DNA from: Thermococcus sp.
Lineage (GTDB): Archaea > Methanobacteriota_B > Thermococci > Thermococcales > Thermococcaceae
DNA: 38,078 bases
Assembly: GCF_015523185.1 (NCBI RefSeq)
Contig: NZ_WAKV01000085.1
Location: forward strand, 1 to 38,078
Reading direction: 5' to 3'
A program made the translations under genes and the position numbers. Below the pieces are notes generated by a model. It ran no database searches. It was not told the origin of the DNA and saw nothing but the letters and a program-made list of their open reading frames with translations. Every line of letters starts with the position of its first letter. Within the stretch, counting starts at the first letter, position 1. Positions 15,986 to 23,347 of this stretch are shown one piece after another.

Positions 15986-16753
15986 ATGAAAGTCGACCTC
16001 AACTCCGATTTGGGGGAGAGCTTTGGGAGGTATAAACTTGGCCTCGATGAGGAGGTAATGAAGTTCATAAGCTCGGCGAACGTCGCAACCGGCTGGCATG
16101 CCGGAGACCCACTGGTTATGAGGAGAACCGTGAGGCTCGCAAAGGAGAACGGCGTTGCCGTTGGTGCACACCCCGGCTATCCAGATTTGCTCGGCTTCGG
16201 GAGAAGGTACATGAAACTTTCACCGGAGGAGGCAAGAAACTACATTCTCTACCAGGTTGGGGCGCTTTACGCTTTTGTCAGGGCAGAGGGGGTTGAGCTA
16301 CAGCATGTCAAGCCCCACGGTGCACTCTACAACGCCCTTGTGAAGGAAGAGGAGCTGGCCAGAGCGGTGATAGAGGGGATAGCTGACTTTGATAAGAACC
16401 TGATATTCGTAACGCTCTCTGGTTCAAGGCCCGCTCAGATAGCGGAAGAGATTGGCGTTAAGGTTGCTCACGAGGTTTTTGCTGATAGAGCTTACAACCC
16501 GGACGGAACGCTCGTTCCACGCTCCAAACCTGGTGCGGTAATACACGATAAGGAGGAGATAGCGGAGCGCGTTGTTTCGATGGTCAAGGATGGCGGGGTT
16601 AGAGCGATAAACGGCGAGTGGGTCGAGCTGAGGGTAGATACAATCTGCGTCCACGGCGACAATCCACAAGCTGTGGAGATAGCTAAGCACGTTAGAGAAG
16701 TCCTCGAAAGAGAAGGCGTCAAAATAGTTCCGATGAGAGAAATCGTTCGGTGA
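15986..16753 (+). CDS. pxpA: 5-oxoprolinase subunit A (LamB/YcsF family)
   Basis: PxpA works with PxpB and PxpC in ATP-dependent hydrolysis of 5-oxoproline to glutamate, which removes the toxic cyclisation product of glutamine and glutamate (a marked problem at high temperature). The 255-residue product has the family N-terminus [71 protein letters not shown] and [11 protein letters not shown] at 15986 is chosen because GGTGAT ends four bases upstream and related proteins start with the same MKVDLN-type sequence; ATG at 15980 and TTG at 15965 are alternatives. First gene of a three-gene operon. Confidence 0.95.
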   Translation: MKVDLNSDLGESFGRYKLGLDEEVMKFISSANVATGWHAGDPLVMRRTVRLAKENGVAVGAHPGYPDLLGFGRRYMKLSPEEARNYILYQVGALYAFVRAEGVELQHVKPHGALYNALVKEEELARAVIEGIADFDKNLIFVTLSGSRPAQIAEEIGVKVAHEVFADRAYNPDGTLVPRSKPGAVIHDKEEIAERVVSMVKDGGVRAINGEWVELRVDTICVHGDNPQAVEIAKHVREVLEREGVKIVPMREIVR

Positions 16754-16757
16754 GACC

Positions 16758-17444
16758 ATGAAAATCAAACCCCTCGGTGATTCTGCCCTGCTCGTTTCCT
16801 TCGGCGAGAGGATTGACGAGGAAATAAACGAAAAGGTTCACGCTCTCACAAGGGCCATAGAGCAGGCTAACTTTGAGTGGCTCGTCGAGGTTGTTCCTGC
16901 ATATTCTTCCCTCGCGGTAATCTATGACCCGGCTTTGGTGGACTTCGAGAGCGTTAAGAGAACCATTGAGGGAATAGAGATTACTTCAGAGCGCTTTGAG
17001 GGAAAACTTGTGGAGGTTCCCGTTGTTTACGGTGGCGAATATGGCCCGGATTTGGAGTTCGTTGCAGAATACAACGGTTTGAGCGTTGACGAGGTCGTTG
17101 AAATACATTCAAGACCGGTTTACCGCGTCTACTTCCTCGGATTTCTCCCCGGGTTTGCTTACCTCGGCGGAATGGACGAGAGAATAGCGACTCCGAGACT
17201 CGAAAAACCCCGCTTGAAAGTACCCGCCGGCTCCGTGGGAATAGCGGGAAAGCAGACCGGGATTTACCCGCTCGAAAGCCCCGGCGGCTGGCGTCTCATC
17301 GGAAGAACTCCACTCAGGCTCTTCAACCCGGCAAAAGATCCTCCGACCCTTTTCCAACCCGGTGATAGGGTGAAGTTCGTGCCAATAGATGAAAGCGAGT
17401 TTATAGAGTTGTACGAGGAGGAGTGGGGTGAAGGCGTTGATTGA
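16758..17444 (+). CDS. pxpB: 5-oxoprolinase subunit B (KipI family)
   Basis: PxpB is one half of the carboxylase-like part of the prokaryotic 5-oxoprolinase. The 228-residue product has the KipI-type layout: KIKPLGDSALLVSFGERIDEE at the N-terminus, an AYSSLAVIYDP strand, then the cyclophilin-like C-terminal domain with VYRVYFLGFLPGFAYLGGMD, PRLKVPAGSVGIAGKQTGIYP and SPGGWRLIGRTPLRLF. It starts four bases after pxpA with GGTGAG as ribosome binding site and overlaps pxpC by 17 bp, so the three subunits are translated together. Confidence 0.95.
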   Translation: MKIKPLGDSALLVSFGERIDEEINEKVHALTRAIEQANFEWLVEVVPAYSSLAVIYDPALVDFESVKRTIEGIEITSERFEGKLVEVPVVYGGEYGPDLEFVAEYNGLSVDEVVEIHSRPVYRVYFLGFLPGFAYLGGMDERIATPRLEKPRLKVPAGSVGIAGKQTGIYPLESPGGWRLIGRTPLRLFNPAKDPPTLFQPGDRVKFVPIDESEFIELYEEEWGEGVD

Positions 17445-18426
17445 GCTCCTCCGCGTTCCCTCGTTGCTGACGATTCAAGACGCTGGAAGGCCCAGCTACA
17501 GAAAGCTTGGCGTCCCGGTTTCCGGCTTTATGGACGACTATTCCGCGAGGATTGCCAACTATCTCGTCGGAAACCCCGGGAACGCTCCCCTGTTGGAGTT
17601 CCTCATTAGGGGGCCGGCTCTTCGCTTCAAGTCCTCTGCTGTTTTTGCCGTTGCCGGCGATGTTGATTTGAGGCTCAACGGCGTCTCCATTGAGCCGTGG
17701 ACGAGTCACTGGGCCAAGAGGGGCGACGTCCTTGAGGTTGGTGTATTGAAAACGGGTCTCTACGGATACATAGCCTTCGCAGGTGGAATAAAGTGTGGAA
17801 AATTACTCGGAAGTTGCTCCTCCTACCCAAGGGCAGGGCTTGGAATGCCACTAAAGGAAGGAGATGAGCTCACCCTTAGATACGCAATACTGACTGGAAA
17901 GGAGGGAAAATACCTCCCCGAGGAGCTCAGACCGGATTATTCGGGAAAAGAAATAACCGTTGGCGTTATCCTCGGCCCGGATTTGGAACACTTTACTGAG
18001 AGGGGAGTTGAGACCTTTCTGAGCGAGACTTACACGGTAACGCCCGAATCCGACAGAATGGGCTACCGGCTCGACGGAAAACCAATAGAGCACTCCGAAA
18101 AGGGGGCCGGGATAGTTACCGGCCCATTAGTTCCCGGAACGGTTCAGGTTCCAGCGAACGGAAAGCCAATAGTGATGATGAAGGATGCCCAGACAACGGG
18201 TGGTTACTCCAGAATAGGGGTCGTTATCAGTGCCCACCTGTCGAGGTTTGCCCAGCTAAGGCCCGGCTTCAGTGTTCGCTTTAGGAAAGTTGACGTCAGG
18301 ACTGCAAGGGAGGAATTCCTGAGAAAAGAGCGGACTCTAAGGGCGATAAAGCTCTTTCTGGAGGGGAAGATGAGAGCGTATCGGATAAAAACTGGAAAAG
18401 AAGAAAGGACAGTCTTTGCAGGTTAG
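17428..18426 (+). CDS. pxpC: 5-oxoprolinase subunit C (KipA family)
   Basis: PxpC is the second carboxylase-like subunit. The 332-residue product shows [37 protein letters not shown], the AFAGGIK turn, [42 protein letters not shown] and a C-terminal helical tail. The start is GTG at 17428, with GAGGAGG upstream, inside the end of pxpB. The stop overlaps the convergent UPF0179 gene by 4 bp. With pxpA and pxpB it forms a complete 5-oxoproline-hydrolysing enzyme. Confidence 0.94.
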   Translation: MKALIELLRVPSLLTIQDAGRPSYRKLGVPVSGFMDDYSARIANYLVGNPGNAPLLEFLIRGPALRFKSSAVFAVAGDVDLRLNGVSIEPWTSHWAKRGDVLEVGVLKTGLYGYIAFAGGIKCGKLLGSCSSYPRAGLGMPLKEGDELTLRYAILTGKEGKYLPEELRPDYSGKEITVGVILGPDLEHFTERGVETFLSETYTVTPESDRMGYRLDGKPIEHSEKGAGIVTGPLVPGTVQVPANGKPIVMMKDAQTTGGYSRIGVVISAHLSRFAQLRPGFSVRFRKVDVRTAREEFLRKERTLRAIKLFLEGKMRAYRIKTGKEERTVFAG

Positions 18427-18857
18427 TCCTTCTTGCGCATTACCTTGACTATTTTGTACGTCTTTCCATCGCACTCTATTTCTCCGGTTACCTCGATTAT
18501 CTTCACGTGGTCGCCCTCGAAGAGCCCCTCCGGTTTGAAGACTTCCCTCTTCTTGGGGTCACTGCACTCCTCGAACTTGAGCTGAATTATCGAGCCGACT
18601 ATGGCCAACCTCGGCTCTATTGCCACCTCAATGCTCGGTTCAACGACTTCAACAACGCGGACTTTCCCCTCATGGAGGGGGCAGGAGTGTGAGGGCATGC
18701 TCCTAACCCTGAGAATCTTGTACCTCCTTCCAGGTTCGAGGTTCCCAACGCACACCCCTGCAAGTTTACAGGTCTTGCACGGCTCGGCCGGACCGTAGAA
18801 TATGAACTCAACTCCCGGTTTGGCTAACTTTTCACCAACTAACGTGATTATGGCCAT
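18423..18857 (-). CDS. UPF0179 family protein
   Basis: An archaeal protein of unknown function, 144 residues. It has four conserved cysteines (Cys27, Cys30, Cys36 in [14 protein letters not shown], and Cys59 in [11 protein letters not shown]), suited to a zinc or iron-sulfur site, and two later cysteines (ECSD, ECDG). The rest is beta-rich ([38 protein letters not shown]). ATG at 18857 is eight bases from GGAGG; an in-frame GTG at 18866 touches that site and is rejected. It is followed on the same strand, 34 bp before it, by the end of the glycerol-1-phosphate dehydrogenase gene, so the two are probably co-transcribed. Confidence 0.85.
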   Translation of the reverse strand: MAIITLVGEKLAKPGVEFIFYGPAEPCKTCKLAGVCVGNLEPGRRYKILRVRSMPSHSCPLHEGKVRVVEVVEPSIEVAIEPRLAIVGSIIQLKFEECSDPKKREVFKPEGLFEGDHVKIIEVTGEIECDGKTYKIVKVMRKKD

Positions 18858-18891
18858 TTCAAACACCTCCTGAAGTTGTAAGGGGCGATAA

Positions 18892-19944
18892 TCAGATAAC
18901 TCCAGTGATTTTAGCGGCTTTCTCGGCCGCTTCCCTCGTTAAACCGTCCTTCCCGAGGATTGTGTATCGCTCGGGCCTTATAGTGTGGGCAATCGTAAGG
19001 GCCTCGATTATGAGCTCGGGTTCGATTCCAAGTTCATACGCTGTTGTTGGGGCGCCAACCCTCTTTAAGGTTTCCCTAACACGTTCCCATTTCAGGCCGT
19101 GAAGGTAGGCCATTATTATTGTCCCGACCCCCACCTGCTCCCCGTGCAACGCCGGTTTCTCAGCCAGCATGTCCAGTGCGTGGCTGAAGAGGTGCTCGGC
19201 ACCACTTGCAGGTCTTGAAGAGCCCGCTATGCTCATGGCAACGCCCGTGGAGATTAGGGCCTTTATGACCTTTCTTACACTCTCCTCATTGCCGAGGCGT
19301 ATTATGTCGGCGTTCCTTATGACCATCTTGGCACTCATAAGACTGAGCGAGGCCGCGTATTCACTGTAGTATTCGCCCTTTATCCTGTGGGCCAGCTGCC
19401 AGTCCTTAACGGCTGTAAGGTTGCTTATCGTATCGCCGACACCGGCCGCGAGGTAGCGGTACGGTGCCGTTTTGATAACCTCAACGTCGGCTATGACCGC
19501 AACAGGAGGAACGGCCTTTACCGAGGTTTTGGAGCCCAAATCCCTTATCGAGGCGTTGGCGCTGGCTATGCCATCGTGAGATGCCGTAGTCGGGAAGCTG
19601 ATGAAGGGAACACCCGTCTTGAAGGAGGCAAGCTTGGCCACATCTATTATACTTCCCCCGCCAACGGCTATTACCCAGTCAGCGCTTTCGTCCCTTATCA
19701 GTCCAACCGTCCTCTCGACTTCCCCCATTGTGGCACCTTTCTTAACTGTTAGAGGAACAACGTCGTATTCGGATTTGAGGCTCTTCTCAACGTCTTTACC
19801 GGCTATCTTCTTTGTCCTTGGCCCGTAGAGTACTATAACTCTCTCACCGAGACCAAGTCGTCTCGCAACGTTAATAACTTCTCCCTTCAGGTTCTCGCCA
19901 AGGAGCACCTCTCTGGGAAGTTGCATAAGGTGAACTCCCTTCAT
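18892..19944 (-). CDS. egsA: sn-Glycerol-1-phosphate dehydrogenase
   Basis: This enzyme reduces dihydroxyacetone phosphate to sn-glycerol-1-phosphate, the stereospecific backbone of all archaeal membrane lipids. The 350-residue product belongs to the iron/zinc-containing dehydrogenase fold: [12 protein letters not shown] at the N-terminus, the NAD(P) loop [44 protein letters not shown]-type strand [13 protein letters not shown], and the metal site [13 protein letters not shown] with a later LHGEQVGVG. Possible starts are GTG 19953, ATG 19944 and ATG 19926; TATA-like sequence at 19975-19983 predicts a start near 19953, favouring 19944 with a short GGTGA leader. Divergent from the DUF63 gene. 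Confidence 0.95.
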   Translation of the reverse strand: MKGVHLMQLPREVLLGENLKGEVINVARRLGLGERVIVLYGPRTKKIAGKDVEKSLKSEYDVVPLTVKKGATMGEVERTVGLIRDESADWVIAVGGGSIIDVAKLASFKTGVPFISFPTTASHDGIASANASIRDLGSKTSVKAVPPVAVIADVEVIKTAPYRYLAAGVGDTISNLTAVKDWQLAHRIKGEYYSEYAASLSLMSAKMVIRNADIIRLGNEESVRKVIKALISTGVAMSIAGSSRPASGAEHLFSHALDMLAEKPALHGEQVGVGTIIMAYLHGLKWERVRETLKRVGAPTTAYELGIEPELIIEALTIAHTIRPERYTILGKDGLTREAAEKAAKITGVI

Positions 19945-20017
19945 GCCCTTCACCGTCCCCTAATCTCTCAGAAGGAAAAGCTTTAAGACTATCGGAAGGA
20001 CTCTCTATGGTGGTCGA

Positions 20018-20824
20018 ATGGGGTTTTACGAGTTTTTTTACCGCTATTTCGTCGAGCCAATAAAATACAACCAGGGCTACAACATTGTGAACACGCTAGT
20101 TTACGCCCTGATTCTTGGGGTCGCGGTTCTGCTTCTCTATAAGATGCTCAAGAGAATGGGGATAAAGATTGACGAACGCTTTTTCATAGCCCTAATGCCA
20201 TACATTCTCCTAGGCCCGCTTATGAGGAGCATAACTGATATAGGCCTCCTTCCGCGGACGTATCTAACCGTCAGCCCAGGTGGATACTTTGTGATAGCGG
20301 GCTTTGCAATAGCATCGCTCTTCACTGTGTGGAGACACTGCAACGATGAGAGACTCTACTCCATTTACCGTGACTTTGGCTGGATTCTGGTTGCCGGTCT
20401 GCTCTTCATAATGGTCATCAACTGGGATAAGCTCTCGGTTAGATGGGACTACTTCAAGTACTTCATACCAAGCCTTATCCTCGCTGAGTCGTTTATATGG
20501 GCTCTTTCGAAGAAGTTTGAACTTGTCAGAAACAACAAAATCCTCTTTTATACTCACTTCTACGACGCAACGACGACCTTCGTTGGAATCCAGTTCTTCG
20601 GCTTCTGGGAGCAGCACGTCCTCGCGAGAACCTTGATGAATATCTTTGGAACCCCCGCGGTTATGTACCTTGAAAAGCTAGTTATAATAACCCTTGTCGT
20701 TTACATTCTGGACAGGCTGATGACCGAGGAGGACCCCGAGCTGATAAATTTTGTCAAGCTTACAATTTTTATCCTCGGCTTCGGCCCCGGAACGAGAAAC
20801 CTGCTTATAGCCCTCCTGAGGTGA
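20018..20824 (+). CDS. DUF63 family multi-pass membrane protein
   Basis: The 268-residue archaeal membrane protein has seven or so hydrophobic spans. Family-like features are the N-terminal FFYRYFVEPIKYNQGYNIVNTLVYALILG, the PYILLGPLMRSITDIGLLPR segment and the late FYTHFYDATTTFVGIQFFGFWEQHVLARTL stretch, which holds conserved polar residues (His, Asp, Thr, Glu) within a membrane context and could form an active or ion site. Function is unknown. It heads an operon with the phosphatase gene (5 bp gap) and a rhomboid protease. Confidence 0.88.
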   Translation: MGFYEFFYRYFVEPIKYNQGYNIVNTLVYALILGVAVLLLYKMLKRMGIKIDERFFIALMPYILLGPLMRSITDIGLLPRTYLTVSPGGYFVIAGFAIASLFTVWRHCNDERLYSIYRDFGWILVAGLLFIMVINWDKLSVRWDYFKYFIPSLILAESFIWALSKKFELVRNNKILFYTHFYDATTTFVGIQFFGFWEQHVLARTLMNIFGTPAVMYLEKLVIITLVVYILDRLMTEEDPELINFVKLTIFILGFGPGTRNLLIALLR

Positions 20825-20829
20825 TTTAG

Positions 20830-21597
20830 ATGTACGCCTGGAACGAGATAGCGCTTAACATGGCGAAGGATTTGGAAAAAACCATAATGCCCCTATTTGG
20901 GACTAAAAAGGCTGGTGAGAACGTTGGAACAAACGTCAGCGGCGACGTCACCAAATACGTGGACAAGATTGCCGAGGACCTAATCCTGAGGCACCTCAAG
21001 CCCCTTGGTGTCAACATAGTCAGCGAAGAGGTGGGGGAGATAGACCACGGGAGCGACTACACCGTCGTCGTTGACCCGCTCGACGGTTCGTACAACTTCT
21101 CAGTGGGGATACCTATATTTGCGTTCAGCTTCGCGGTCTTCAAAGGGAAGAAACCCGTTTACGGGGCAATCTACGAGTTCTTTCCGAAGGCCTTCTACGA
21201 GGCAATACCCGGTGAGGGGGCCTATCTCAACGGAAGACATATTCACGTCAGCAACCCGGAACCGGGAAAGGAAGCGATAAGCTTTTACACCCGGGGGAGA
21301 TGCCTAGGGCTCGTGAGGAAGGTCAAAAGGATTCGCGTTCTGGGAGCGATAGCGGTTGAGATGGCCTATACTGCCAAAGGCTCGCTCGACGGCGTCTTTG
21401 ACATTAGGAACTACGTCCGGCCAACGGACATAGCCGCGGGAGTTATGCTCGTTAGAGAAGCGGGGGGAATTGTCACCGACGAAAGGGGAAAACCTCTGGA
21501 GTTTGAGCTTAAGGCCGAGGTGAACACGAACGTAATAGCAGTGGCTAACGAGAGAATTCTCAAGCTAATCTTGGAGGAGCTGGAAAATGAGTCTTGA
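20830..21597 (+). CDS. suhB: Bifunctional fructose-1,6-bisphosphatase / inositol monophosphatase
   Basis: A Li-sensitive phosphatase family enzyme. Archaeal members of this type dephosphorylate inositol-1-phosphate (for inositol lipids and di-myo-inositol phosphate) and fructose-1,6-bisphosphate. The 255-residue product has the family metal site: the Glu of IVSEEVGEID, the DPLDGSYNFSVGIP motif (both Asp ligands and the Ser-Asn in place of Thr), and the late RPTDIAAGVMLVREAGG with its Asp. The ATG follows a strong GAGGTGAT. The last codons overlap the rhomboid start. Confidence 0.93.
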   Translation: MYAWNEIALNMAKDLEKTIMPLFGTKKAGENVGTNVSGDVTKYVDKIAEDLILRHLKPLGVNIVSEEVGEIDHGSDYTVVVDPLDGSYNFSVGIPIFAFSFAVFKGKKPVYGAIYEFFPKAFYEAIPGEGAYLNGRHIHVSNPEPGKEAISFYTRGRCLGLVRKVKRIRVLGAIAVEMAYTAKGSLDGVFDIRNYVRPTDIAAGVMLVREAGGIVTDERGKPLEFELKAEVNTNVIAVANERILKLILEELENES

Positions 21598-22201
21598 ACG
21601 GTACTTCCACAGGTATGGGAGGGCAACCTTCACGCTCTTCCTCATAAACGTCGCGGTTTACATTGTGGAAGCAGTACTCAGTAGAAACCCATTCTGGATT
21701 AGTGACAACGTTCTCGGCGTTCTCGGCCAGTGGAACTATGCCGTCCTGTATTTACACGCGTGGTGGCAACCCTTCACGGCAATGTTCGTTCACGTCAACA
21801 TAATCCACATCGGATTTAACATGTACTTCCTCCTCATCATGGGGAGCCAGCTGGAGAGAATCATCGGGTCGAGTAGGGTTGCAATGGTTTACCTAATCTC
21901 AGGGCTTGCTGGAAACCTGCTCACCCTGTTCCTCCTACCTCCAAACGTTGTCAGCGCCGGGGCGAGCGGGGCTCTCTTTGGAATAGCGGGGGCACTGATA
22001 ACGATAACCGGCGTAGTCGGGGGAAACATGCAGATGGCCATTATAAACGCCTTCGTGCTGTTCCTCATCAACAGCTTCCTGCCAGGAGTGAACGCCTACG
22101 CCCACCTCGGGGGCTTAATTATGGGGATGCTCATAGGCTACTATTATGGAAAGGTTATACGGAGAAAGCTGACGTGGGCATACGCCTACGACTACTACTA
22201 G
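21587..22201 (+). CDS. Rhomboid family intramembrane serine protease
   Basis: A six-span membrane protease of 204 residues. The catalytic dyad is visible: Ser127 in SAGASGALFG and His173 in NAYAHLGGLIMG, with the oxyanion residues His74 and Asn78 in VNIIHIGFNMYFLLIMGSQLE. WR-type loop residues before these are present as WWQPFTAMFVH. The substrate is unknown. The ATG lies within the end of the phosphatase gene (11-bp overlap), with GGAGGAG upstream. Confidence 0.93.
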   Translation: MSLERYFHRYGRATFTLFLINVAVYIVEAVLSRNPFWISDNVLGVLGQWNYAVLYLHAWWQPFTAMFVHVNIIHIGFNMYFLLIMGSQLERIIGSSRVAMVYLISGLAGNLLTLFLLPPNVVSAGASGALFGIAGALITITGVVGGNMQMAIINAFVLFLINSFLPGVNAYAHLGGLIMGMLIGYYYGKVIRRKLTWAYAYDYY

Positions 22202-22208
22202 CGAAAGA

Positions 22209-22249
22209 TTTAAAAACGCCGACCGAAAGGTATAACCCGAGCGCTCGGG
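22209..22249 (+). promoter_or_regulatory. tRNA-Met promoter and leader palindrome
   Basis: TTTAAAAA (22209-22216) is a TATA box placing transcription start near 22239-22242, about 15 bases before the mature tRNA end. CCCGAGCGCTCGGG (22236-22249) is a perfect 14-bp palindrome at the start site. Ten of its bases (GAGCGCTCGG, 22239-22248) recur in the tRNA itself at 22277-22286. Confidence 0.55.
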
Positions 22250-22253
22250 CAGT

Positions 22254-22361
22254 GCCGGGGTAGCTTAGCCTGGTCAGAGCGCTCGGCTCATAGGGCCACT
22301 CCCCTTCGGGGGAGCCTGAGAAACCGAGAGGTCCGGGGTTCAAAGCCCCGCCCCGGCACCA
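22254..22361 (+). tRNA. tRNA-Met (CAT anticodon, elongator type) with a 30-base intron
   Basis: Cloverleaf: acceptor GCCGGGG (22254-22260) pairs with CCCCGGC (22351-22357); T8; D arm 22262-22280; anticodon stem CTCGG (22282-22286) with CCGAG (22324-22328); anticodon CAT 22289-22291; T stem CGGGG (22334-22338) with CCCCG (22346-22350) round TTCAAAG; discriminator A and encoded CCA (22359-22361). The intron (22293-22322) lies after position 37, the standard archaeal site. The acceptor begins G-C with a normal base pair, unlike the initiator, and tRNA-Ile2 is the only other CAT reader; elongator Met is favoured. U8 is a ThiI substrate, and thiI lies in this window. Confidence 0.9.
22293..22322 (+). 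other. tRNA-Met intron with bulge-helix-bulge splice motif
   Basis: The 4-bp central helix pairs CTCA of the anticodon loop (22287-22290) with TGAG (22317-22320). Three-base bulges TAG (22291-22293) and AAA (22321-22323) flank it, and each cut falls after the second bulge base. Inside, CTCCCC and GGGGAG form a stem closed by a TTCG tetraloop. Confidence 0.85.
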
Positions 22362-22950
22362 TCGAACCTTTGCAAACTCAAAGTTTCGTCAAAGTTTATA
22401 GCTCCTTCTTGGAATGCAATTTTCTTGAGTGGTCTCTTTTTAATGTGTTTGGGTGTTGGGAACTTATGGGATTGCATTATTTTGTTGGTTTGGCTTTAAA
22501 ATAGACGCCCGAAGGGTGTCAACGAGAGGCAAACCCTTCAGGAGGATTCTTCTCAAATGTTCTCCATTGCAAAATGAGCACTTAGTGCAAAACCATTTCT
22601 TCCAATGACTTCCCTTTGAGGGAGAACTACAAACTTTTGGTGAAGTTTTTTTCCAAAAGCTTCAGTGCCGGCAGAAAATGAAGTGCTTTTTGAAATTTGC
22701 AGTCTTTCTGAGTAGGTTTCTCATTCACTTGCTCCTTGGAGAGGGCTTTATTTTCTAAACAACATCGTATGGACGTTAAAAACAAGGGTGAAACTTGTTA
22801 AAGGGTGTTATTTAGTATTAAACCCATTTTGAATTGCTTTTTGGATAGTGCACGACTGGTTTCCTGCCAGTTTTAGGAGAAGAGCAATTTTCACCAGCCT
22901 TTTCTAAAGGCCGTGAGCAAAATTTCATCAAGACACGTTCCAGCGACCGG
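22362..22950. other. 590-bp stretch without a gene, AT-richer than its surroundings
   Basis: I find no credible reading frame on either strand. Visible elements: an inverted repeat AATGCAAT (22413-22420) / ATTGCATT (22471-22478); a TATA-like CTTTAAAATAG near 22492, followed by a small hairpin ACGCCC/GGGTGT; a 7-bp hairpin CTTTTGG (22634-22640) / CCAAAAG (22653-22659); a direct repeat AAAGTTT (22380 and 22391). No copy of the tRNA 3' end is present, so no attachment-site pair is shown. It could be decayed DNA downstream of a tRNA or a dispersed genomic repeat. Confidence 0.5.
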
Positions 22951-22984
22951 AAGGTTTATCTAAGTGGATGACAAAGTTTCCCCG

Positions 22985-23347
22985 ATGAAGATTGTTAAAG
23001 TGCCCTCCAATGACAAGGTTGGCGTCATAAACGTAAGTTCTCCGCCAGAGGTTGAGCTCGACATCGACGTCAAGCCCAGGAAGGGAGAACTCGCCGTCTG
23101 GATAACAAACCCAAACACCTTCAAGGTCGAGATAAGCAACGAGATTGAGCTCTACGAGTACGTCGGTTTCTGGCAGAAGATTGACCCGGGGATAGTTTTC
23201 CTAAACAGGCGAATCGTCCTCATTCCCGGGGAGACCATAGAGCAGAAACTCCCCGTTGAACTGCCCCCAGGAAGATACAAGGTCGTCAAGTTCGCCTATG
23301 TAAAGGGTGCTAAGGTCCGGATTGAAAAGAAGTTCACGGTCCGCTGA
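22985..23347 (+). CDS. Hypothetical beta-rich protein, Ig-like fold suspected
   Basis: The 120-residue product has no signal peptide and reads as a row of beta strands: VELDIDVKPRKGELAVWITNPNTFKVEISNEIELYEY, then the segment IVLIPGETIEQKLPVELPPGRYKVVKFAYVKG, whose LPPGRYKV turn is typical of extracellular Ig-like or CARDB-type sandwich domains. Nothing shows an enzyme. TATA-like TTTATC (22955-22960) lies about 27 bp before ATG 22985; GTG at 22964 would precede transcription start. The 3' end overlaps the helicase gene by 14 bp in convergent orientation. Confidence 0.75.
   Translation: MKIVKVPSNDKVGVINVSSPPEVELDIDVKPRKGELAVWITNPNTFKVEISNEIELYEYVGFWQKIDPGIVFLNRRIVLIPGETIEQKLPVELPPGRYKVVKFAYVKGAKVRIEKKFTVR

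Noticed and set aside
22362-22984. Attachment-site duplication or integrase remnant after tRNA-Met
   Set aside because: No second copy of the tRNA 3' sequence and no integrase fragment are present within the stretch.
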